DNA of 64,000 bases, taken from positions 1 to 64,000 of the forward strand of contig NZ_JANZYP010000002.1 in the NCBI RefSeq assembly GCF_025506355.1, written 5' to 3'. Below the pieces are notes generated by a model. It had not been told where the DNA came from and did no database searches. It saw nothing but the letters and a program-made list of their open reading frames with translations. This document shows, in pieces, positions 26,730 through 35,382 of this stretch (positions are counted from its first letter, which is position 1; each line of letters starts with the position of its first letter). A program made the translations under genes and the position numbers. This DNA is from Sphaerisporangium corydalis (GTDB taxonomy: Bacteria; Actinomycetota; Actinomycetes; Streptosporangiales; Streptosporangiaceae).

Positions 26730-28179
26730 CCAGCCAGCCCAGGTCGGGCGGCTGGTCCTTCTGGCGGGCCGGCAGGTAGGCGAGCGACAACACGGCCATG
26801 CGGGCGGCCACGAACCCGTCCAGACCGGTCGCGGGCACCATCGCCAGCAGCGCGAAGGCCAGCCCGTCGTACCAGGGCAGGGCGTACGGGGTGGCGAACA
26901 GCCAGGCGGCGACCGCCACCGCGGCCACCCCCGCGGCCTCGACCGGCCGCCCGAGGATCTCCTCGGGCCCGCGTGCGGCCCGCGCCACCCGCTCACGGAA
27001 CCCTCGCCACCCCGGGACGCGCCGCCCGTACGGCCTCACCGGCGCCGCGCCGGTGATCCCGTACGGCTCCCGCAGGGCGCGCGCGAGGACGGTGGCGAGC
27101 AGCGCGAGCGAGAGGAGCGACGCGGCCTGGATCCAGGCCCGGTAGGCCCCCGGCCCGAAGACCGACTGGAGCCCGTGCTGCAGGAGGTGCCAGGGGGTGG
27201 CCCAGGAGATCGACTTGCTGGCGTGCAGCACCTGGTCCAGCGAGCGCGGGCCCGCGGCCAGGTAGGCGGCCACCACGACCAGGACCGCCGGGACCGCGAC
27301 CGCCACGAGCCGGAGCGGATGCCGCCGCAGCCGCCACGCGGGGCCGAGGGCGACCAGCCCCGCGTTGACCTTGACCGCGACGCCCAGGCCGAGCAGGACA
27401 CCGGCCGTCCACCAGCGCCTACCGCCGCCGGCGGCCAGCGCGGCGGCCATGAAGACGATGGCGAGGGTGTCGACGTGCATCCCGGCGACGAGCTGGTAGA
27501 TCACCAGGGGGTTGGCCGTCCACATCAGCGCGGCGCGGGCCTGCCGTGACCGGTCGCCGCGCGTGGACCGGTGCAGCAGCAGCCCCGTGACCACGAACGC
27601 GGCCGCGTTGACCGCCGCGAGCGCGAACACCGTCAGCCGCACGGAGGAGCCGCCGACGAGGGAGGCCAGGGCCTGCACGGCCGTCGCGACGGGCCCGTAG
27701 ACGCTCGGCTCCTCCTGCCAGGGCACCTCGACCGCGTCCGCGATCGGGTCTCCCGGCAGCGAGAGGGCGCCGGTGGCGTAGGGGTCGTGGCCGAGTACCG
27801 CCATCCGGCCGTAGGCGGCGTAGTTGAGGTGGTCGGCCGAGCCCGAGGGCGGCAGGAAGGCCAGCACCACGACGGCGAGGCATCCGGCGAACAGCAGGAC
27901 GCGCGGGTCGGGCGACCAGCCCCTGCGGGCGGCGACCAGCCCGGCGCCGAGGCCGAGCGCGCCCAGGATGACGGCCGCCGCCTCCATGGCGATGACAAGG
28001 TGGCCGCCGGGGTGGGCCTCCAGCGAGTACGGCGGCTGCCACGCGGGTCCGGCCAGGCGCGGCACTACGGCCGAGGGGCCCAGGGCGCCGATGGCGAACG
28101 TGACCATGACGCTGAGCACGACGCCCGCCCCCGCGACGCCGCCCAGCCGGGCGGCCGCCGGCCCCTCGCTCCCGTTCAC
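26602..28179 (-). CDS. GT-C mannosyltransferase-like membrane protein
   Basis: 525 aa with ten to twelve membrane segments. The loop GSADHLNYAAYGRMAVLGHD-PY is the conserved acidic/aromatic loop seen in MptA/MptB-type alpha-1,6-mannosyltransferases and relatives. Next come WQEEPSVYGPVATAVQALAS and HVDTLAIVFMAAALAAGG. Such proteins use polyprenyl-phosphate-mannose on the outer face of the membrane. GTG 28179 is chosen. The C-terminal 42 codons overlap the convergent gene's end, so both tails should be viewed with caution. It follows the GT2 gene by 127 bp on the same strand. Confidence 0.8.
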   Translation of the reverse strand: MNGSEGPAAARLGGVAGAGVVLSVMVTFAIGALGPSAVVPRLAGPAWQPPYSLEAHPGGHLVIAMEAAAVILGALGLGAGLVAARRGWSPDPRVLLFAGCLAVVVLAFLPPSGSADHLNYAAYGRMAVLGHDPYATGALSLPGDPIADAVEVPWQEEPSVYGPVATAVQALASLVGGSSVRLTVFALAAVNAAAFVVTGLLLHRSTRGDRSRQARAALMWTANPLVIYQLVAGMHVDTLAIVFMAAALAAGGGRRWWTAGVLLGLGVAVKVNAGLVALGPAWRLRRHPLRLVAVAVPAVLVVVAAYLAAGPRSLDQVLHASKSISWATPWHLLQHGLQSVFGPGAYRAWIQAASLLSLALLATVLARALREPYGITGAAPVRPYGRRVPGWRGFRERVARAARGPEEILGRPVEAAGVAAVAVAAWLFATPYALPWYDGLAFALLAMVPATGLDGFVAARMAVLSLAYLPARQKDQPPDLGWLVTVWRGQVVPWILLALTAGLVWWALRAAARGWTRPGSAAPRP

Positions 28180-28306
28180 CGGACGATTCCAGCACACCAC
28201 CGGAGCTCCCCGCGCCACACCGGCGCCCAGGGGACCGCGCGGCCACCAGGGACCGCGTCGGACCGGGAGAGACCGCCGCGCGCCCGTGAGGCCGGGAGAG
28301 GCGGGG

Positions 28307-29047
28307 TCAGCGGGAGCCGCGTACCGCGCCCTTGAGGTCGGCGAGCACGCGCTCGCGGGCCGCGATGGCCAGCGCGACGTCACGGAACTGCCGGGCGCGG
28401 TGGACCTGGGCGTGCCAGTCGGTGCCGGTCGCGCGGTGGGCCATCTCGACCTCGACCTCGACGACCCGGAAGCCCTTGCGCACCAGGTCGATCGTCAGGC
28501 CGGTCTCGACGCCGAAGCCGTGGGCCAGGGGGCGGGCCGCCTCGAACGCGGCCCGGGTCAGGCAGCGCTGCCCGTTGAGCGGCTGGCCGGCGTCCCAGCC
28601 GGAGGCGCGCTTGATGCCCTCGCGCGCCAGCCGCACGACGAAGCCGTGGCCGCCCAGCCTCACGCGCGTGGTGAACACGGCGATGCTCATGTCGGCCGTG
28701 CCGGCGCGCACGGGGTCGACCAGCGGCGCCGCCCTGCCCGCCGTCTCGGCCAGGTCGGCGTCGAGGAACAGCAGGTGGTGGGCCACCTCGCCGTCGAAGA
28801 GGCGCACGGCCTCGGCGCCGCTCTCCATGGCCGCCGCCTTGCCGCGGTTGCGGCTGTGGCGGACGACGCGCGCGCCCGCCGCCTTGGCGACCCTGCCCGT
28901 GTCGTCGAACGAGCCGTCGTCGACCACCATGACCAGGTCCACCCCGGGAATGGCCAGGGCGGCGGTCACGGTGGCGCCGATGCGGTCGGCCTCGTCCTTG
29001 GCCGGGATGATCACCGCTGTGTCGGGCTGTGCGGATGGGTCGCTCAT
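28307..29047 (-). CDS. GT2-family glycosyltransferase (polyprenyl-phosphate type)
   Basis: 246 aa. A GT-A fold is visible: AVIIPAKDEADRIGATV at residues 10-27, MVVDDGSFDDTGRVA, the metal-binding LLFLDADLAET, and QPLNGQRCLTRAAFEAA. It has no transmembrane tail. The group includes enzymes that charge polyprenyl phosphate with a sugar, which would supply donors for the two GT-C proteins next door. That link is inferred from position. The ribosome site GGACGAGGAGCG stands just before ATG 29047. Confidence 0.88.
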   Translation of the reverse strand: MSDPSAQPDTAVIIPAKDEADRIGATVTAALAIPGVDLVMVVDDGSFDDTGRVAKAAGARVVRHSRNRGKAAAMESGAEAVRLFDGEVAHHLLFLDADLAETAGRAAPLVDPVRAGTADMSIAVFTTRVRLGGHGFVVRLAREGIKRASGWDAGQPLNGQRCLTRAAFEAARPLAHGFGVETGLTIDLVRKGFRVVEVEVEMAHRATGTDWHAQVHRARQFRDVALAIAARERVLADLKGAVRGSR

Positions 29048-29089
29048 CGCTCCTCGTCCGATTCGGTGCCGTGAGGCGGCCGATCGACG

Positions 29090-29440
29090 CTAGCCCGGAT
29101 GCTCCGACGTGAGCAACTCGGCCGGGATGGTGTCGTGGACGGTGAACACCGAGTCGAGACCCGTCACCTGAAGGATCTTGCGGACGGCCGGGCGTGGTGA
29201 GGCGACCTCCAGGAGGCCGCCGCGTTCTCGCATTCTCTTGAGCGCGGACAGCAGGACGTTCATGCCGGTGGAGTCGCAGAACTCCACGCCGGACATGTCT
29301 ATGACGACCCGTTCGGGCCCGGTCTCCAGCAGGCGGGTGAACTCCGCCTGCAGGCGAGGCGCGGTGTACAGGTCGATTTCGCCGACGACCGTCAAGATGG
29401 CCTGGCCGGCATGTGATCGGGTCGAGACCTTGAGCTCCAC
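29090..29440 (-). CDS. STAS-domain anti-sigma-factor antagonist
   Basis: 116 aa, a single STAS domain. It contains AILTVVGEIDLYTAPRLQAE and VVIDMSGVEFCDSTGMNVLL, with the phosphorylatable Ser in DSTG. Such proteins release sigma factors by binding HATPase-type anti-sigma kinases. One kinase of that type (34796-35230) is nearby but not adjacent. GTG 29440 fits the family N terminus (VELKVSTR), and a TAGTGT box 7 nt upstream suits a leaderless mRNA; GTG 29449 is an alternative. Confidence 0.9.
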   Translation of the reverse strand: MELKVSTRSHAGQAILTVVGEIDLYTAPRLQAEFTRLLETGPERVVIDMSGVEFCDSTGMNVLLSALKRMRERGGLLEVASPRPAVRKILQVTGLDSVFTVHDTIPAELLTSEHPG

Positions 29441-29666
29441 AGCGGGCACACTAGCGCCGTACCGGCTCCGGGTCACGTTCTACGCGATAACCGAAGAGTC
29501 GTCCGCCCTTTGTTCCCTGTTTCCGCCTCATGGAAACGCTGAGTACGCAAAGCTTGACGCTATGCGACACCGGCTCGGCCGGAAGGGGGGAGGCCCGGAA
29601 CCTCCGCGTCCGGTCGTCACTTCGAGAAGGAGGGGCGGGCGTGAAGAGCGACGGGCCCGACAGCTG

Positions 29667-30521
29667 ATGAACACTGAGATACCTGAGGATCCCCAGCGAC
29701 AGTGCATGCGGCGGCGCCTGGAGGGGATCCTGGCCCGGACGGACAGGGCCCGCGCCTGGGGAGACGCGGCCCTTCCACTCCAGTCGTTGATCAACAGAGA
29801 TGGATTCGTCCCGATAAAGACGCGCCTGTCCGTCGACGATCTTGAAATGCTCGTGGGGGTGCGTAAAGAACTGCTCTGTTTCTCCGAGCTGGGCCTGCGC
29901 CTGCTCGACCTGCACCAGCCGCGTGACGCGGGCGGCATCACCAGCGACGCCGCCCATCCGATCCTGCGCTGCCGCAGTTGCATGTGGCGCTGGCCGTGCC
30001 CGACGTTCCGCGCGATGTCGGAGGCGCTCGACGCCCTGTCCGCCGAGGAGCCCGCGCGAGGCCAAGCGCCCGCCGCCGGGCCCGCGGGCGCGTCGGAGGG
30101 CTTCGGCGCGGCCGTCCCCTTCCGGGCGGGCGACGTGGCCGACACCAACGCGTCCATCGACATGTCCGGCTACCGCTTCGTCAGCGGCTGGGCCGGGGGG
30201 CCCGTCGAAGGCACCGTCACCGGACCCGCGCCGGAGTTCCGCCCGGCCGGCGGCGCGCCGGGCTTCCCGCCGCCCGGCGGAGGGGCGCAGGAGTTCCGCC
30301 CGGCGGCCGGGGTGGGGCCGGAGTTCCGGTCAGGTCGCGGGGTCGCAGACCGGAAGCCGGATCTCGAAGCGGCACCCCGCGCCTTCGTTGACCACGGCGA
30401 TGGCGCCTTCGTGCGCTTCGACGATCCCGCGCGCGATGGCGAGCCCCAGCCCCGCGCCCCGATCGGGGCCAGGGGTCCGCGCGGCCTCGCCGCGAAAGGC
30501 CACGTCGAAGACCCGTGGTAG
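29667..30521 (+). CDS. Conserved actinobacterial protein with CxxC-x5-C motif
   Basis: 284 aa, no named family. Residues 10-115 look conserved: RTDRARAWGDAALPLQSLIN, then LVGVRKELLCFSELGLRLLD, and a Cys cluster CRSCMWRWPCPTF that could bind zinc or iron. After about residue 130 the sequence is Pro/Gly/Ala-rich and looks disordered. The final 64 codons overlap the convergent sensor kinase and read like its antisense. The ancestral stop may thus have been lost. ATG 29667 follows a purine-rich stretch without a clear ribosome site. Role unknown. Confidence 0.65.
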   Translation: MNTEIPEDPQRQCMRRRLEGILARTDRARAWGDAALPLQSLINRDGFVPIKTRLSVDDLEMLVGVRKELLCFSELGLRLLDLHQPRDAGGITSDAAHPILRCRSCMWRWPCPTFRAMSEALDALSAEEPARGQAPAAGPAGASEGFGAAVPFRAGDVADTNASIDMSGYRFVSGWAGGPVEGTVTGPAPEFRPAGGAPGFPPPGGGAQEFRPAAGVGPEFRSGRGVADRKPDLEAAPRAFVDHGDGAFVRFDDPARDGEPQPRAPIGARGPRGLAAKGHVEDPW

Positions 30522-31457
30522 GTCGTCCTCGGGGATCCCGCCGCACCCGTCGGCCACCGACAGGCGCGCGGTCGACGCGTCGGCGACCAGCCGCACGGTC
30601 ACGGTGCCGTCCTCGGGGGTGTGCCTGATCGCGTTGACGACGAGGTTGCGCAGGGCCCGGCCGAGTTCGGCCGCGTCCGCGTAGACGGGCAGCACGGGCC
30701 CGGCCTCGCCGGTCAGCCGCACTCCCTTGGCCCTGGCCAGGGCCTCCACCCCCGCGAGGGCGTCGGCCACCACGTCGCCGAGGCCCACGCGGCGCGGGGA
30801 CAGCCGCAGCGCTCCCGCGTGGATGCGGGACAGCTCGAAGAGGTCGTCCACCATGTGCGACAGGCGGTCGACCTCGACCCCGATCTGGCCGTGGTAGCGG
30901 CGCACGGTGGCCGCGTCGTCCACGACGCCGTCCTCCAGGGCCTCCACCATGGCCCGCATGCCCGCCAGCGGCGTGCGGAGGTCGTGGCTGACCCAGGCGA
31001 CCAGTTCGCGCCGCGCGCCCTCCAGGGCCCGCTCGCGTTCCCGCCCCTCGCGCAGCCGCTCGTACGCCTGGTCCAGCGCCCGGGAGATCGTCTCCAGCTC
31101 CGCGGGGAGGCGGCCGGGCGGCGGGACGTAGTCCTGCGAAGGGGACACCGCCTCAACGGCGCCGACGAGTGTGGTGCTGGCGGCGACCACCTGGCGGGCC
31201 ACGACCATCGCGACGCCGACGCCGACCAGGCCGCCGACCACGACGACGGTGAGCACGACGTTCTTGGGATGGCCGTCGATGATCATGTCGATGGTGATGG
31301 CCACCACTCCCGCCAGCGTGGCCGTGACGGTCACCACCGCGACGACGGTCAGCATGACGCCGATGGAGCGCCCGCGCAGCAGCCGGAGCACGGCCAGGCC
31401 GAGCGCGGCGATGACCAGCCCCAGCCCGGCCGTGACGGCCGTGATCTGCAGGATCAC
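30330..31457 (-). CDS. Two-component sensor histidine kinase
   Basis: 375 aa. Two N-terminal membrane segments (residues 4-28 and 35-58) plus a third at 68-90 leave almost no extracellular sensor domain. A HAMP-like linker leads to the H-box LVAWVSHDLRTPLAGMRAMV with His near 158. The N-box LRNLVVNAIRHTPEDG and the G boxes SVADGCGGIPEDDL and GAGLGLAIARGIVE follow. The partner response regulator lies 28 bp upstream on the same strand. Start is GTG 31457. The signal is probably membrane-borne, given the short sensor. Confidence 0.93.
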   Translation of the reverse strand: MILQITAVTAGLGLVIAALGLAVLRLLRGRSIGVMLTVVAVVTVTATLAGVVAITIDMIIDGHPKNVVLTVVVVGGLVGVGVAMVVARQVVAASTTLVGAVEAVSPSQDYVPPPGRLPAELETISRALDQAYERLREGRERERALEGARRELVAWVSHDLRTPLAGMRAMVEALEDGVVDDAATVRRYHGQIGVEVDRLSHMVDDLFELSRIHAGALRLSPRRVGLGDVVADALAGVEALARAKGVRLTGEAGPVLPVYADAAELGRALRNLVVNAIRHTPEDGTVTVRLVADASTARLSVADGCGGIPEDDLPRVFDVAFRGEAARTPGPDRGAGLGLAIARGIVEAHEGAIAVVNEGAGCRFEIRLPVCDPAT

Positions 31458-31485
31458 CGGACCGCCAGGGCGCCGGCGCGGCGGG

Positions 31486-32211
31486 TCACGCGCGCGGCCC
31501 GTCGGCGTCGCCGGCCACCGGCTCGTAGCGGTACCCCACTCCCCATACCGTCACGATACGGCGGGGGGCGGTGGGATCCTGCTCGACCTTCTCCCGCAGC
31601 CTGCGGACGTGGACGGTGACCGTGGAGGTGTCGCCGAACGACCATCCCCACACCTGGTCCAGGAGCGCGGCCCGGCTGAACGCCTGCCGGGGGTTGCGCA
31701 TGAAGTACGCGAGCAGGTCGAACTCGCGGGCCGTCAGGGTGATCTCACGGTCGCCCAGCCGCACCTCGTGGGCACCCACGTCGACCAGCAGGTCGCCGTC
31801 GCGCAGCACGCCGGTGCCGGAGGTGACCAGGGCGCCCCGCGCCCGCCGCAGCACCGACTGGACGCGCAGGGCGAGCTCGCGCGGGCTGAACGGCTTGGTG
31901 ACGTAGTCGTCGGCGCCGGTCTCCAGGCCGACGACCCGGTCCATCTCCTCGCCGAGCGCGGTCAGCATGATCACCGGTACGGGCCAGCGCTCCCTGAGCT
32001 TCTTGCAGACCTGCAGGCCGTCCATGCCGGGGAGCATCAGGTCGAGGACCAGCAGGTCGGGCGGGTCGGCCAGCGCCCTGCGCAGCGCCTCGGCGCCGTC
32101 GCCGACGCTCTCGACCAGGTGCCCGTCGCGCTGGAGGTACTTGACGACGACCTCCGCGACGGTCGGGTCATCGTCCACCACGAGGATCCGAGGTCGGGGC
32201 GTCGCGTTCAT
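31486..32211 (-). CDS. OmpR/PhoB-family response regulator
   Basis: 241 aa. Receiver domain: ILVVDDDPTVAEVVVKYL with the acidic pair, phospho-acceptor Asp in LVLDLMLPGMDG, MLTA with the conserved Thr, and YVTKPFSPREL with the Lys. The C-terminal winged helix includes LTAREFDLLAYFMRNPRQAF and the recognition segment TVTVHVRRLREKVE. It pairs with the downstream kinase in one operon. ATG 32211 is chosen; GTG 32214 is possible. Target genes are unknown; the divergent small membrane protein gene is a candidate. Confidence 0.94.
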   Translation of the reverse strand: MNATPRPRILVVDDDPTVAEVVVKYLQRDGHLVESVGDGAEALRRALADPPDLLVLDLMLPGMDGLQVCKKLRERWPVPVIMLTALGEEMDRVVGLETGADDYVTKPFSPRELALRVQSVLRRARGALVTSGTGVLRDGDLLVDVGAHEVRLGDREITLTAREFDLLAYFMRNPRQAFSRAALLDQVWGWSFGDTSTVTVHVRRLREKVEQDPTAPRRIVTVWGVGYRYEPVAGDADGPRA

Positions 32212-32352
32212 CACCCCACGTTAGAGCCGTTGCAGACCCTTCCACGAATCCCGTCACCACTTCGTAAGACCGGCGCGCGCGGGAAAGTCACGATCTCGGC
32301 CAATGATCGGGCAACGCTCGCGAGCGGGCGCGGTGCGACGTACCTTCTGGAT

Positions 32353-32520
32353 ATGGCCCGCATAGTTCTCTCCGTTCTCGGCGTCTTGCTCGCGCTTTTC
32401 GTGGTGTTCGGGATCCTGATCCCGGCCGTCGTCGGGATCCTCAAGCTCCTGTTCGTCATCGCCGTCATCGGCTTCGTGGTCGTCGCCGGCGTCACCTTGG
32501 TGGGAAGGCTCTCGAAGTAA
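32353..32520 (+). CDS. Small membrane protein
   Basis: 55 aa, almost entirely two hydrophobic helices (IVLSVLGVLLALFVVFGILI, then LLFVIAVIGFVVVAGVTLVG) with a Lys end. No family is recognised. ATG 32353 is preceded at 6 nt by TACCTT, a possible -10 box for a leaderless mRNA. It is one base upstream of the next gene's start and so likely cotranscribed with the YidC-like gene, hinting at a membrane-insertion or stress role. Confidence 0.65.
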   Translation: MARIVLSVLGVLLALFVVFGILIPAVVGILKLLFVIAVIGFVVVAGVTLVGRLSK

Positions 32521-32521
32521 C

Positions 32522-32791
32522 GTGACCCCCCTCCACACCACCGTCGCGCTGCTCGCGCAGCTCCTCGCCGGGCCGTCTGGTCCGGCGACGCTGACGACGG
32601 CCGGGCTGGTGGGGGTCACCCTTCTGCTGTTCGCCTGGGCTCTCGGACGGCTGGCCTCGGTCCCCCGGGTGGCGGTGGCCACCGGACCACGCCCCCGTGC
32701 CGCGCACACCGTGTTCGTGCGGCTGTGCCACCCGGCCACCGCCGGCCGCCCGAGGCCCAGAGCACCATCGGCAGGCCCCGCGCCCGTCTAG
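32522..32791 (+). CDS. DUF6412-like small membrane protein
   Basis: 89 aa. One or two hydrophobic segments (residues 5-18, and GLVGVTLLLFAWALGRLA), then an Arg/Pro-rich tail with GRPRPRAPSAGPA. This tail and the place just before a yidC gene match the DUF6412 proteins of Streptomyces. GTG 32522 begins one base after the preceding stop. Role unknown; perhaps an accessory of the insertase encoded next. Confidence 0.7.
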   Translation: MTPLHTTVALLAQLLAGPSGPATLTTAGLVGVTLLLFAWALGRLASVPRVAVATGPRPRAAHTVFVRLCHPATAGRPRPRAPSAGPAPV

Positions 32792-32878
32792 CGGTCCAGG
32801 TCACGGCCCCTCCGTGCCCGGCCCGCTCCGGCGGGCGCTTCGTCATGCTCACCCCCACGACGAAGGGTCCTCCCGATC

Positions 32879-33532
32879 ATGTTCGACACCGTCATCGACT
32901 CCGCCTACCACCTCATCAACGCCCTCGGTTCCCTCACGGGCGCGGCCGTCGCCATCGTCCTTTTCACCCTGGCCGTCCGCCTGCTCCTGCTGCCGCTCAG
33001 CGTCCGGCAGGCCAGGGCGCAGAAGGCGCGCCTGCGCGTCGCCCCGCAGGTCGAGGCGCTCAGGAAGCGTTTCGCCCGCGACCCCGAGCGCCTCATGAAG
33101 GAGACCTCGAAGCTGTACGCCGCCGAGGGGACCTCGATGTTCGCGGGAATCCTGCCCGGTCTCGGCCAGGCGCCGTTCTTCATGGTCACCTACCGGGTGT
33201 TCATCTCGGCGGTCATCGCCGGGCACCCCAACCTGCTGCTCGCGCAGAGCGCGCTCGGCGTGCCGCTCGGCGAGCATTTCGCCACCGTGGTCGCGGGCGG
33301 CCTGCTCAGCCCGCCCGCGCTGGTCTTCCTCGGGTTGTTCGCGCTGCTGGCGGTGCTGGCCTGGGTGACGTGGCGGCGCATGGCCGACGTCCGGCCCCGC
33401 GCGCTGCGGCTGATGCCGTTCGCCACCATCGTGGCCGCGGCGTTCCTCCCGCTGGCCGCGGGACTTTATCTGCTGGTCAGCACGGCGTGGACGGCGGGGG
33501 AACGGGCCCTGTTGTACCCGAAGCCGGTCTGA
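32879..33532 (+). CDS. YidC/Oxa1-family membrane protein insertase
   Basis: 217 aa, shorter than the principal actinobacterial YidC. The Oxa1 core is visible: AIVLFTLAVRLLLLPLSVRQ, then a Lys/Arg loop ARAQKARLRVAPQVEALRKR, ILPGLGQAPFFMVTYRVF, and two late helices. The positively charged residue expected in the first core helix is the Arg in LAVRLLLLPLS. It inserts small membrane proteins. As it lies away from rpmH/rnpA, it is probably a second copy. The RBS region is not distinctive. Confidence 0.88.
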   Translation: MFDTVIDSAYHLINALGSLTGAAVAIVLFTLAVRLLLLPLSVRQARAQKARLRVAPQVEALRKRFARDPERLMKETSKLYAAEGTSMFAGILPGLGQAPFFMVTYRVFISAVIAGHPNLLLAQSALGVPLGEHFATVVAGGLLSPPALVFLGLFALLAVLAWVTWRRMADVRPRALRLMPFATIVAAAFLPLAAGLYLLVSTAWTAGERALLYPKPV

Positions 33533-33613
33533 TGTGGCCCCTTGGGGTGCTTGTACGCCACTACGGTTGATTGTCGTATGTTCGAGCGAAGTGCTGCGAC
33601 CGGAGGGCGAACC

Positions 33614-34813
33614 ATGAACGGTGCCGACAGCGAGGTCGGACGGCTGGAGACGGTCATGCTCCACCGTCCCGGCGCCGAGCTCAAACGGCTGACGCCCCGC
33701 AACAGCGACAAGCTGCTCTTCGACGGCATCCCCTGGGTGGGCAAGGCCCAGGAGGAGCACGACGCGTTCGCGCAGGCGCTGCGCGACCACGATGTCGAGG
33801 TCCTCTACCTGACCGAGCTGCTCCAGGACACGCTGGAGTACGACGCCGCGCGGCAGGAGATCATCACCGCCGTGCTGGAGGATCGGCGGCTCGGCGACCG
33901 GCTCGCGCAGCTCACCCGCGACCACCTGGGGGACCTCGACCCCGAGGACCTCACCCAGACGCTGATCGCGGGGCTCGCCCGGGAGGAGCTGAAGACCGGG
34001 CGCGGCCTGGTGTACGGGCTGATGGACCGGCACGACTTCGTGATCGACCCGCTGCCCAACCTGCTGTTCACCAGGGACTCCAGCGTGTGGATCGGCGACC
34101 GGGTGGCCGTGACCAGCCTCGCCATGCCGGCCCGTACGCGCGAGAGCCTGCTGACCCGCCTGATCTACACCCACCACCCGAGGTTCGCGGGCGTCGACCA
34201 CCTGTACGAGCCGTGGCTGGAGCACGTGGAGGGCGGCGACGTGCTGCTGATGGCCCCGGGCGTCATCGCCGTGGGCACCGGCGAGCGTACGACGCCGGCC
34301 GGGGTGGAGCGGCTGTGCCGGCGGGTGTTCGCGGCGGGTCTGGCGCACACCATGCTGGCGGTGCCGATCGCCCAGCAGCGGGCGACGATGCATCTCGACA
34401 CGATCTGCACCATGGTCGACGTGGACACCGTGGTCATGTACCCGCCGGTGGCCTACTCGCTTCAGGCGTACACCGTGACCATGATGGACAACGACGAGCT
34501 TCGCGTGTTCGAACCCCGCCCCTTCCTGGAGGCGGCGGCCCAGGCGATGGGCATCGAGCGGGTCAAGGTCATCGACACCGGCCTCGACCCCGTCACGGCC
34601 GAGCGCGAGCAGTGGGACGACGGCAACAACACCCTCGCGCTGGCCCCGCGCGTGGCGGTGGCCTACGAGCGGAACGTGGAGACGAACGCCCGCCTAGAGG
34701 CGTCGGGCGTCAAGGTGATCCGAATTGCGGGCAGCGAACTCGGCAGCGGCCGGGGCGGCCCGAGGTGCATGTCCTGCCCTATCAGCAGAGAGCGGCTACC
34801 CGCACTCGCGTAG
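33614..34813 (+). CDS. arcA: Arginine deiminase
   Basis: 399 aa, the usual length. Catalytic motifs are present: [13 protein letters not shown] (substrate Asp), [26 protein letters not shown] with the catalytic His, and the nucleophile Cys in [10 protein letters not shown] near the C terminus. It hydrolyses arginine to citrulline and ammonia. The usual partners arcB, arcC and arcD are not adjacent, so here it may serve ammonia release, pH balance or arginine turnover rather than fermentation. Ribosome site GGAGGG 6 nt before ATG 33614. The end overlaps the convergent anti-sigma-type gene by 18 bp. Confidence 0.95.
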   Translation: MNGADSEVGRLETVMLHRPGAELKRLTPRNSDKLLFDGIPWVGKAQEEHDAFAQALRDHDVEVLYLTELLQDTLEYDAARQEIITAVLEDRRLGDRLAQLTRDHLGDLDPEDLTQTLIAGLAREELKTGRGLVYGLMDRHDFVIDPLPNLLFTRDSSVWIGDRVAVTSLAMPARTRESLLTRLIYTHHPRFAGVDHLYEPWLEHVEGGDVLLMAPGVIAVGTGERTTPAGVERLCRRVFAAGLAHTMLAVPIAQQRATMHLDTICTMVDVDTVVMYPPVAYSLQAYTVTMMDNDELRVFEPRPFLEAAAQAMGIERVKVIDTGLDPVTAEREQWDDGNNTLALAPRVAVAYERNVETNARLEASGVKVIRIAGSELGSGRGGPRCMSCPISRERLPALA

Positions 34814-35230
34814 GGTCCCCATTTCGGGCGTTCGTACTTGTGAATTAAGGACAGCGACCGGGGCGTGCAACGTCGCCCATACCGTGGTCGTCTCGCCGTC
34901 GTGGCGCACCCCCCAGCGCACCGCGAGGAACTCGACGATGCCGAGCCCCCGGCCGCCGAGAGAGGAGAGCGTGGGGCGTCCGGCGCGAGGCTCGGTGGCC
35001 GCTCCACCATCACTGACCGTGACCTCCAGATGTTCGTCGGCCCAGTCCCATGTGGCCATGATCTGGCCTGATGGGAGCGGGTGTGCGTGACGCAACGCAT
35101 TGCTCAGCAGCTCGCTCACCACTAGCACGGCATCCTCGACCGCGGAGGCGAACACTCCCCATGACTCGAGATCGGCGCTGAGACGCTGGCGTGCGACGGC
35201 GACGCTGGTCGGCGTATACGGCAACAGCAC
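34796..35230 (-). CDS. RsbW-like HATPase protein (anti-sigma type)
   Basis: 144 aa, a single HATPase_c domain. N box [15 protein letters not shown]1 [13 protein letters not shown], then [17 protein letters not shown]. Proteins of this class phosphorylate STAS antagonists and bind sigma factors. Streptomycetes and relatives have dozens, many without assigned partners. GTG 35230 has GAGGG 5 nt upstream. The STAS protein at 29090-29440 is a possible partner by distance only. Confidence 0.9.
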   Translation of the reverse strand: MLLPYTPTSVAVARQRLSADLESWGVFASAVEDAVLVVSELLSNALRHAHPLPSGQIMATWDWADEHLEVTVSDGGAATEPRAGRPTLSSLGGRGLGIVEFLAVRWGVRHDGETTTVWATLHAPVAVLNSQVRTPEMGTLRECG

Positions 35231-35382
35231 GACGCCCTCACTTCCCCGTTACCCTGCATTTCCCCCTGAGGAAAACACATCCCAGTACGACCGAAATGCC
35301 CCGTTCGATGGTTCTGGAAACCGCACGGCGATCATTGCTTGTGCAGATTCGACAATAGGCGAGCACACTCGTTACCAGCCCG

